NCBI RefSeq assembly: GCF_003386165.1
Contig: NZ_QRDV01000007.1
Location: forward strand, 118,691-182,690
DNA from: Winogradskyella eximia
Lineage (GTDB): Bacteria; Bacteroidota; Bacteroidia; Flavobacteriales; Flavobacteriaceae
DNA length: 64,000 nt
Direction: 5' to 3'
In this document: positions 1-8,800 of the stretch, piece by piece
How positions within the stretch are numbered: the first letter of the stretch is position 1
Layout: every line of letters starts with the position of its first letter
Translations under genes and position numbers: made by a program
Notes under the pieces: model-generated
Databases searched by the model: none
The model's input: only the letters and a program-made list of their open reading frames with translations
What the model was told of the DNA's origin: nothing

Positions 1-1
1 T

Positions 2-2464
2 TTCGATACGAAGTCTAACCCTAACTTATGTTGTATTGCCGTAAATGATCCTGTTTATTGTACTGCAAACTATTCTAGTTTTAAAGACCCAACAACTATA
101 TTTGGTTCTGATTGTGCTATGACATTAATACCAGATCCAAACTTTGAACAAGCACTAATAGACTTAAACATTGATAGCGATAACACTATAAATGGCAAGG
201 TTTTAACTAGTGATATTGATTGGATATCTATATTAGATGTTAGTAACAAAAATATTTCGGACTTAACTGGTATTGAAGATTTTGCTAGTTTAATATTACT
301 ATCATGTGCTAATAACAATTTAACAAGTATAGACGTCAGCAATAATTCTCTCCAGGGTATTTATTGTGATTTCAATTCGCTATCAGTACTAGATTTATCT
401 AATCAAAACGGTATAGAATATATTGATTGTAGTAACAATCAACTAACATCACTTCTTTTAGGGAATTCTGGAGAAGATGTTAGATTACGATGTAATAATA
501 ATATGCTTAGTACTTTAAATGTTACAGGTTACTATTTAATGGACGTATTAGAATGTTCTAATAACCAAATTCAAAGTTTAGACCTTTCCAATAATGTTGA
601 TATTACAAGAATAATAGCCAACAACAATAATTTATCAGAATTACTACTTTATAATAATAATTTTGATAATATGAGTATTGGCACTGTTGATTTCAATACC
701 ACATCTAACCCTAACCTATTTTGTATTGAAGTGGAAAATGCTGCTTGGAGTACAACCAATTGGATCAATGTAGATTCTCAAACTAGTTTTTCTGAGAATT
801 GTACACTTGATGTAATTGCAGATAATGACCCAGATGAAAACATCAACTTAGCACTTTTAGAGGATGCTACTTTATCAGGTTCTGTTTCTAACGGTCGTGG
901 TACACCACAGGCTATACTTTATGATCCATTAATAGAAGATTACAGCACAAGAACCAATTGGAATGAATATGGTGTTGGTTTCGGAGACAATTTAGGGCGT
1001 CCAGACGCAGATAATGGTTTTAAATGGCAAGTAGATTGGCCTACAACAAAGGCTATTAATTACGTAACGTTTGGTGGTGTTTATTACAACCAACCACAAC
1101 CAAATGCCTTATGGAGAATTAGCTATCTTAACAATGACCAATGGATGACATTAGACGAAGGCCAAGGAGGCTGGGTAGATAGTGGTATATATGAATGGGA
1201 TGGTACAGCTGCTCAAGCAATAACAGCAGATGCATTACGTGTGCAGATTTATAGCGATGGAGAAACCGATTTGGTAAGTATTCATCTTAGAGGTCGTGGT
1301 GGCATTTCAAATAGAATAAATGATAGTGGTACCGAAACCAAAGCTACACTTATTCAGTATCTGCCACCAGTTGGATCACCTATTGCAGATTTTAATGCTG
1401 TAACTAATGTTCTTAATGTAGATTTTGATGCGAGCAATTCTTCAGATAATAATACTATAGTTGATTACCAATGGAATTTTGGCGATGGTTATGCAACTAA
1501 TTCTACTTCAGTTGTAACAACACATACATATTTGCAATCTGGAACTTACTTAGTAACATTAAAAATAATTGATAATGATGGATTAACAGATATTGTTTCT
1601 AAAACAGTAACTGTAAGTGATGGCACAGCAATTAATGAACCAGACGAAAATATTAATTTAGCACTTCTTGAAGATGCCAATTTATCTGGATCTGTAGGAT
1701 CAGGTAGAGGAACACTAGAAGCTATTCTATATGATCCATCTATAGATGATTATTTTGTAAGAACAGATTATAATGAATACGGAGTTGGTTTTGGTGAGAA
1801 TCTAGGTCGCCCAGAGGCAGACAATGGTTTCTTTTGGCAAGTAGATTGGTCAGTACCAAAATCTATTAATTACATTACGTTTGGAGGTACATACAACAAC
1901 CAACCACAACCAAATGCGATGTGGAGAATAAGTTACCTCAATAATGAGGATTGGATAACGTTAGACGAAGGCCAAGGAGGCTGGATAGATAGTGGTATTT
2001 ATGAATGGGATGGTACAGCATCACCAGCAATAACAGCAGAGGCATTACGTGTGCAGATCTATAGTGATGGTAACACAGACTTAAAAAGTATTCACCTTAG
2101 AGGTCGTGGAGGTCTTTCATATAGAATTAATGATACTAATACAGCAACAAAAGCAACACTTATTCAGTATTTGCCAGCTTCAACTAATGTTACAGTTCTT
2201 AGAAATGAGAAACCTGTAGATATTATGAAGTTATCTCCAAATCCTGCAACAAGTAATGTGACACTTAGCTTTACTGTTACAACCGAAGTCGAAGTTATTG
2301 AAGTTTCCGATTTAACAGGTCGCTTAGTAAGTCGCTTTAAAGGTGGTAAAATTGATAAAGAAGGAATACAGATTTCTGTTAAAGGCTTACCAATTGGTGT
2401 TTATAACGTTAAGGCAACCTCAACTACTGGAGAGATCTACCCAGTGAAATTGATTAAAATATAA
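2..2464 (+). CDS. T9SS-exported leucine-rich-repeat protein with two RGRGG modules (5' end outside window)
   Basis: The frame is open from base 2, so the ATG at 119 is internal and the true start lies left of the window. The first 39 codons (…TSNPNLCCI…) resemble the end of a leucine-rich-repeat cassette, and a second cassette of about six 21-22-residue repeats (L-x-C-S-N-N-x-L type) fills 119-790. Two ~180-residue modules follow (about 821-1367 and 1634-2175), each with NEYGVGFG, WQVDW, ISYLNN and IHLRGRGG, separated by a PKD domain (YQWNFGDG, ~1380-1620). The last ~80 residues, from LSPNPATSN to VKLIKI, are a type A T9SS sorting domain, so the protein should cross the outer membrane and be surface-attached or released. 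Role: probably adhesion or glycan binding (inference). The 3' half is paralogous to the convergent 1751-residue protein. Confidence 0.85.
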   Translation, partial: FDTKSNPNLCCIAVNDPVYCTANYSSFKDPTTIFGSDCAMTLIPDPNFEQALIDLNIDSDNTINGKVLTSDIDWISILDVSNKNISDLTGIEDFASLILLSCANNNLTSIDVSNNSLQGIYCDFNSLSVLDLSNQNGIEYIDCSNNQLTSLLLGNSGEDVRLRCNNNMLSTLNVTGYYLMDVLECSNNQIQSLDLSNNVDITRIIANNNNLSELLLYNNNFDNMSIGTVDFNTTSNPNLFCIEVENAAWSTTNWINVDSQTSFSENCTLDVIADNDPDENINLALLEDATLSGSVSNGRGTPQAILYDPLIEDYSTRTNWNEYGVGFGDNLGRPDADNGFKWQVDWPTTKAINYVTFGGVYYNQPQPNALWRISYLNNDQWMTLDEGQGGWVDSGIYEWDGTAAQAITADALRVQIYSDGETDLVSIHLRGRGGISNRINDSGTETKATLIQYLPPVGSPIADFNAVTNVLNVDFDASNSSDNNTIVDYQWNFGDGYATNSTSVVTTHTYLQSGTYLVTLKIIDNDGLTDIVSKTVTVSDGTAINEPDENINLALLEDANLSGSVGSGRGTLEAILYDPSIDDYFVRTDYNEYGVGFGENLGRPEADNGFFWQVDWSVPKSINYITFGGTYNNQPQPNAMWRISYLNNEDWITLDEGQGGWIDSGIYEWDGTASPAITAEALRVQIYSDGNTDLKSIHLRGRGGLSYRINDTNTATKATLIQYLPASTNVTVLRNEKPVDIMKLSPNPATSNVTLSFTVTTEVEVIEVSDLTGRLVSRFKGGKIDKEGIQISVKGLPIGVYNVKATSTTGEIYPVKLIKI
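1913..2052 (+). repeat. Arm 1 of near-identical inverted repeat in surface-protein modules
   Basis: These 140 bases match the reverse complement of 7105-7244 with two mismatches that I can see by direct comparison. They lie in the second RGRGG module of the left-hand T9SS protein. Similarity at lower identity continues over the rest of the modules, the PKD domain, the sorting domain and the terminator. Confidence 0.9.
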
Positions 2465-2487
2465 CATTACGTAAAACTAAGGATAAT

Positions 2488-2540
2488 AAAACCTAATAAA
2501 TGAGATATATTACTGTCTTATTTGTTAGGTTTTTTTTTAT
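2488..2540 (+). terminator. Rho-independent terminator of the leucine-rich-repeat T9SS gene
   Basis: A 17-bp stem (AAACCTAATAAATGAGA pairing with TCTTATTTGTTAGGTTT, two G-T wobbles) is followed by a run of T. Stem, loop and tail closely match the terminator of the convergent 1751-residue gene (5815-5863, minus strand). The duplicated block therefore includes the terminator. Confidence 0.85.
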
Positions 2541-2685
2541 TAAGTTGTATTTTGAAGTTTAAACTTTAGTTCTATCATTTCAGTTTATATTATCTTAAAG
2601 CTTAACCTTTAAGATTCTAATTAAGTAAATTTTAATCATGATAAACTGATTTCTAATCTATAATCAAATCTAACAGAAAGCAACC

Positions 2686-3108
<423 letters not shown>

Positions 3109-3121
3109 CTAAAAATAGTAT

Positions 3122-4246
3122 TTACTCTATTTCAGTTATACTAAAATCAGCAAATAACACCTCTTCATCTCTAAGGTCTTGCGCATTTATTAAACTCCTA
3201 TAGATTCCCCATTTAGGTCTTACAAAACTGGCGTCTGCCCTCCAGTTTACAATTGAAGCATTTGAATAGGTAAATAAAACAGTACCGTCACTTACTTTTT
3301 TTATCTCAATGTCATAAGTTCCCGATGTGCCATATTTTATGGTTTCAGTAACTTCTAACCAAGTATCTATAAAATTAGCTAGATTAGCTTCTGCGATGTT
3401 AATTTGGGTATCCGTTTCAGCATATCGTAATTGCAATTTATCAGGACTCCCTTTCTTGGCAGATAACGTATACATTGGCATGCTTGCTAATGATCCACCT
3501 ACTGACTTGAGTTGATGTAAATGTGTGAAATTTGTAGAGGATTGAAATCCTGCTTTTAATTTAAATTTCCATTTGTAAACCACTTTCTCATTCTCTATGC
3601 CTAATAAATTATCGGGTGATTGGTCATACGTTTTTATCTCATTTCGTTGTCTATCAAAATTGATACAGCGATCATTGTCTGGTGACGTATGAATGAAAAA
3701 TCGAAAAACATTTGTATTCAATTCACTATCAAATAACTCATCGATATGATCACCAAATTCGGGATGATTACAGTCTGGCGCTTCTATAGGGTCGTAACCT
3801 GGAGCCAACACTGAGGTAATTAAGCCATAAGTATTTCCTGGTCCATCAGCACTTAGAACAACTCCTTGCGGAATTGGATTTTCTATGTTTTTTACAAGCG
3901 CAATAGTGACTGAATTATTAGTTGAGTTTGGATCGTTGTATACACTCTGATTTTCTATTTTAAAAGCTATTGTTGCAATCACTTGAGTTGTATCTGTATT
4001 GAAACTTAGCTGTTTTTCGGTTTCACTCTCTAAAGCCATTCCGTAATTATAACTTATTGCATTTTCTAATTTTTGCATTAAATCTGCCCCATCACCCCAA
4101 GAAATTAAGCTTTCTGATGATAAAATAGAAATGTCTGTTGTCACTGGCTCTATAGTTTCATCATTTTCATTGTCATTGCAACTACTTAAAATGATTACTA
4201 ACATTAAAAAGCATACTCTTATACTATTTAAAGGGTGTCTTATCAT
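3122..4246 (-). CDS. Lipoprotein with polysaccharide-lyase-like (concanavalin-type) domain
   Basis: The N-terminus is a lipoprotein signal peptide with lipobox LSSC (Cys23), so the protein should be anchored in the cell envelope. Residues ~150-374 contain a DRQRNEIK segment, a YKWKFKLK beta strand, then HLHQLKS and, near the end, KWGIYRSL. This order (Arg/Glu strand, His-x-x-Gln-x-Lys strand, K-x-G-I-Y-R) is typical of jelly-roll polysaccharide lyases of the heparin-lyase/alginate-lyase-like families (PF14099 type). The substrate cannot be told from sequence. There is no SusCD pair nearby, so this is not a classical polysaccharide utilisation locus. It could also be a non-catalytic glycan-binding jelly roll. 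Confidence 0.6.
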   Translation of the reverse strand: MIRHPLNSIRVCFLMLVIILSSCNDNENDETIEPVTTDISILSSESLISWGDGADLMQKLENAISYNYGMALESETEKQLSFNTDTTQVIATIAFKIENQSVYNDPNSTNNSVTIALVKNIENPIPQGVVLSADGPGNTYGLITSVLAPGYDPIEAPDCNHPEFGDHIDELFDSELNTNVFRFFIHTSPDNDRCINFDRQRNEIKTYDQSPDNLLGIENEKVVYKWKFKLKAGFQSSTNFTHLHQLKSVGGSLASMPMYTLSAKKGSPDKLQLRYAETDTQINIAEANLANFIDTWLEVTETIKYGTSGTYDIEIKKVSDGTVLFTYSNASIVNWRADASFVRPKWGIYRSLINAQDLRDEEVLFADFSITEIE

Positions 4247-4475
4247 ATGCTATTCATTTTTAAAATTACGCGCAACCTGTTTATGCCCAATTAGTCGTGT
4301 GGTTGGCTACTAATTTAGCAAATAAATCACAGATGGTATATGTAGTAGTAATGTTTGCAAGTTGGCCAAGACCTAGCAAAATAATTAATATGAGTTTGGC
4401 AAATTGTTTTAATCCTTAATTAACGAAAAACTTAATTTGCTATTTATAGTATTAGCTATTTGGCTTTGATTTTTT

Positions 4476-5681
4476 TTAAAGTAATTCAGTTTTTATTAAT
4501 TGAAACGTGAATTCTTTTCCTTCTCTCGTGACTGTAATAGAAACTGTGTCTGTTCCATTATCATAACCATCACGATAGAAACCACAATAGTCCTCTTCTG
4601 TAATGTTAGCATAACTTGTATCATCTATACGCACTATTTTATCCTCTTGCTTTAAAAATTGAGATGCACTCGACATTTCTACAATTCTATTTACGTAAAT
4701 ACCTTCATTTTCAAAAAGTGTAGAAAACCCATAACTTTTATAAGAATCGTTACCTGCTTTGGTAATTTCTATCAGTCTCAGCTTTTTCTTATTCCAGTTT
4801 AAGATGACTCTATAGTTTTTAAAGAATGCTAAACCTAAATTATTACCAGCTCCACTTTTTACCCTTGCATGTATATTATTAACCGTATGATTTCCAATTT
4901 TCAATTCATCAATATTTGTTTGGTAAAACGTTTTGTCCTGAGTACGTCCAAAGCCACCAAACGCTTTTTGAGTACCTCTTACATACCTTGTAATTAGATT
5001 GGCATCCCTTTGTTTTACAAAATAGTCTCCTCTTAATAGATTAGTTCCACCATTTCCAAAATCTACTGTATTATTTAGCACTTTCTGACCATTAATTTTT
5101 ACTGTGACAGCTGGTATACCTGCTGTTCCTATATACATTTTAGAATCTATCGTTTCTGAAGGAATATCTAATTTACTTTCGTCATTAGCGATTGTAATTA
5201 ACTGATTTTGAAAATCGAAATCCCAAACGGCTCTTCTCATTAAATTCGACCCAATAAATCCATCAATTTTAACACAACCTATTTCGGTTATTTTATTGAG
5301 ATCAACGATACCAGCAATCGTATTTTTAAAATCAACATTTCCTATTTTAATATTACTAAGTCTTGTATATTCAGTTGAATTTGCAGTATCATTAATATCT
5401 TCTATGTCCTCTGCACCAAGCACTTTACTATTTAACTCCTCTGCAAATTCTTTTGTGATTAAGTTTGAAGACCCTGTATCTAAAATAAAATTATGAGCTT
5501 TACCTTGGATTTCTACTTCTAAAACAATCCAGCCACTAACATATGTAAAAGGAATGGTAGTTTTAAAGTTTTCTTGAAGCACATTACCTTGTTCTAATAC
5601 TTTGTCAATTTTGGAACCTGCACAACTCATCAGCAATACTAGTAATGTAATAATTGAATAAAATAGTTGGTTTAATTTCAT
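4476..5681 (-). CDS. Retropepsin-like aspartic protease lipoprotein with C-terminal PDZ-like region
   Basis: The start is placed at the ATG at 5681, which gives MKLNQLFYSIITLLVLLMSC, a good lipoprotein signal with the lipid-modified Cys at residue 20. An upstream ATG at 5729 would add 16 residues before the signal and is less likely. The first catalytic motif is ILDTGSS (Asp68). A second half-domain carries TVDFGNGGT (Asp207), where DFG replaces the more usual DTG or DSG. This two-lobed pattern is that of bacterial retropepsin-like aspartyl proteases. The C-terminal ~90 residues (GIYVNRIVEMSSASQFLKQ…) look like a PDZ domain, a common partner in this family. Probable role: periplasmic or surface proteolysis. 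The substrate is unknown. Confidence 0.75.
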   Translation of the reverse strand: MKLNQLFYSIITLLVLLMSCAGSKIDKVLEQGNVLQENFKTTIPFTYVSGWIVLEVEIQGKAHNFILDTGSSNLITKEFAEELNSKVLGAEDIEDINDTANSTEYTRLSNIKIGNVDFKNTIAGIVDLNKITEIGCVKIDGFIGSNLMRRAVWDFDFQNQLITIANDESKLDIPSETIDSKMYIGTAGIPAVTVKINGQKVLNNTVDFGNGGTNLLRGDYFVKQRDANLITRYVRGTQKAFGGFGRTQDKTFYQTNIDELKIGNHTVNNIHARVKSGAGNNLGLAFFKNYRVILNWNKKKLRLIEITKAGNDSYKSYGFSTLFENEGIYVNRIVEMSSASQFLKQEDKIVRIDDTSYANITEEDYCGFYRDGYDNGTDTVSITVTREGKEFTFQLIKTELL

Positions 5682-5814
5682 GATTAACGTTTTTTGATTG
5701 ATCTTTAAATAGCATAAACAGTCGTTCATCCCTTCTTAATAATAGACGTTAATTTTTATGATATGGTTGCCTGAGTTGTTTTTTAATAATTCATATTTTA
5801 AAGCGAATTGACAT

Positions 5815-5863
5815 AAAAAAACCTAACAAATAAGACAATAATACGTCTTACTTGTTAGGTTTT
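5815..5863 (-). terminator. Rho-independent terminator of the 1751-residue T9SS adhesin
   Basis: Read on the minus strand, an 18-bp stem (AAACCTAACAAGTAAGAC with its near-complement) is followed by eight T. It is nearly the same sequence as the terminator at 2488-2540, placed in inverted orientation. Confidence 0.88.
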
Positions 5864-5888
5864 AACACTTTAAAGGTGCTTAATAGAA

Positions 5889-8800
5889 TTATATTTTAAT
5901 CAACTTCTTTTGATATAATTCACCTTTACTTGTACTAGCTTTAACGGTATAAACACCATTTGGTAAGCCTTGCACAGAAATTTGCTTGCCTTTTTTATCT
6001 ATTTCACCTCCATTGAAACGTTTTACCATGCGTCCGGTTAAATCGTAAATCTCAATAGACTCAATCTCTGTCACCTCCTCAAAACTAAGCCATGCATATC
6101 CTGACGTAGGATTAGGCGAGAGCTTCATTAAATCAGACATGTTTTCTGGTCTTAATGGAACTTGTGGTGCCTCTGGTAAATACTGTATTAGTGTGGCTTT
6201 AGTTTCGGTACCACTATCATTTCTATAATTAGATATACCTCCACGACCTCTAAGATGAATACTTACCAAATCGGTTTCTCCATCGCTATACACTTGTACT
6301 CGTAATGCAGCAGCAGTTATTGTTGACTCATATCTGCCATCCCATTCGTAGATACCACTATCAATCCAGCCTCCTTGGCCTTCTTCTATAGTGATCCATT
6401 CGTCATTGTTTAAATAACTCACTCTCCACATCGCATTAGGTTGTGGTTGATTAGCATAAGTACCTCCAAAAGTAACATAGTTAATGGCTTTTGGTACTGT
6501 CCAATCTACTTGCCATACAAAACCATTATCTGCCTCTGGACGTCCTAAATTCTGCCCAAATGCTACACCATACTCATTCCAATCTGTTCTTATAAAATAA
6601 TCATCTATAGACGGATCATATAAAATAGCTTGTGGTCTGCCACGGCCTTCAGATGTTGATCCTGTTACGGTTGCATCTTCCAAGAGTGCTAAGTTGATAC
6701 TCTCATCTGGTTCATTTACTGCGGTACCATCACTTACCGTGACTTCCTTAGAAATTGTACCTACTAAACCATCGTTATCTGTAACTTGTAACGTTACTAC
6801 ATAAATCCCTGGAGATGCATAATTATGCACTACTATTGGTCCAGAATTAGAAGTATTACCATCACCAAAATTCCATTGGTAATTTACTATACTACCATCT
6901 TCTATAGTAGTACTACTATCAAAAGTAACATTAAGTGCATCTGTAGCAGCCGTAAAATTGGCTATTGGTGTACCTACAGGAGCCAAATACTGAATAAGTG
7001 TTGCCTTTGTAGCTGTATTACTATCATTTGTTCTATTAGAAATACCTCCACGGCCTCTAAGATGAATACTTACTAAATCGGTTTCTCCATCGCTATATAC
7101 TTGTACACGTAATGCCTCTGCTGTTATTGCTGGTGATGCTGTACCATCCCATTCATAAATACCACTATCTATCCAGCCGCCTTGGCCTTCGTCTAACGTT
7201 ATCCATTCCTCATTATTGAGGTAACTTATTCTCCACATCGCATTGGGTTGTGGCTGATTATAATACGCGCCACCAAAAGTAACATAATTAATCGCTTTTG
7301 GAGTAGACCAATCTACTTGCCATTTAAAACCATTATCTGCATCTGGACGCCCTAGATTCTCACCAAAACCAACTCCGTATTCATTGTAATCGGTTATTAT
7401 ATGGTAATCATTAATTAAAGGATCATAAAGTATAGCCTGTGGTGTACCACGACCGTTAGAAACAGAACCTGATAAAATAGCTTCATCTAAAAGTGCTAAG
7501 TTGCTGTTTTCATCTGGGTCGTTGTCTGTAATTGCACTTGGTGCATTTACATTCACTATTCTAATAACTTCAGTGGCAGCATTACCAGCAGCATCAGAAA
7601 CATTATAAGTTACGGTATAATTACCTGCAGTGCTTGTATCTATTGCTGAGGCATCTATAATAATAGTATCCGTAAGATCTCCATCTACGTCATCTAGTGC
7701 TGTAGCGCCAAACTCTTCGTAAGTATCGCCTACATTGAGTTCTATAGGGTTATCGCCAAGTAAAGTGATTATTGGTGCTGTCTCATCAATTATATCAGGT
7801 CCACACTTATAAATTGAAAAAGTGATATCAGCATTAGCGTCGTGGTGATAAAAGGTACCATCATCGTTTAATTGAAAGGAAGCTCCATCAGGGTAAGGGT
7901 TTGCCCATGGTGTAGAATTTAATGCATATCCGCCATATCCATGATAATCATCATACGTTTCTGGAGTAAGTATAAAATAATAATTATCTCCTGGTATAAG
8001 ACTTAAAGTGTTAGCAAATTGAAACTGCACTTCATAACCACTATTTGATTCCTCACTTGAAGCTTGTGCATAAATAGAAGAAGAAGCAATAACTGGATCT
8101 AGTCCATCCGTAGTTAATCCTTTATAAAGTTTTAAAGTGAATTTATAATCTGCTCTCAAATCGAAAAATGCTAAAGTAATGCCATCTATTTCGTTAACAC
8201 CTATAGGTACAACAAAAGATTGACCAAAGCTCATACGTTCCCAAGGAACCGAGGCAATACCACCGGTCCAAACGTTATTTTCAATTTGAGGAATTCTATT
8301 TATACAAGGTTCAATAAATACTAATGTATCATTTACATTTACCATTCTAGTCACTTCTGTAGCTGCATTAGCAGCAGCATCAGATACATTATAGGTTACC
8401 ATGTAATTACCTGCAGTACTTGTATCTACTGCTGAGGCATCTATAACAATAGTATCCGTAAGATCGCCATCTACGTCATCTAGTGCTGTAGCGCCAAACT
8501 CTTGGTAAGTATCGCCTACATTGAGTTCTATAGGGTTATCGCCAAGTAAAGTGATTATTGGTGCTGTTTCGTCTATTTCAACCATCAACACCTCAACATT
8601 ATCGGATGCTGAACCTGTACAACCACTTGCGTTTGTAAAAGTATATGTTAGCGTATGCGTATCAACTCCTGCTACTGCTGGGTCAAAACTATAGGTAAGT
8701 CCATTACCATCATCCGTAACACCAGGTCCAGAATATATACCACCTGTTGGCAATCCGCCACCAAGACCTGTCTGTACTCCTGCATCTTCATCTAGGTCTG

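Noticed and set aside
119..121. ATG at 119 as start of the leucine-rich-repeat protein
   Set aside because: The frame is open back to the window edge and encodes the end of another repeat cassette (SNPNLCCI), so this Met is internal.
7681..8567. Insertion sequence between the direct repeats of the adhesin
   Set aside because: No transposase or terminal inverted repeats. The intervening sequence codes in frame for adhesin domains.
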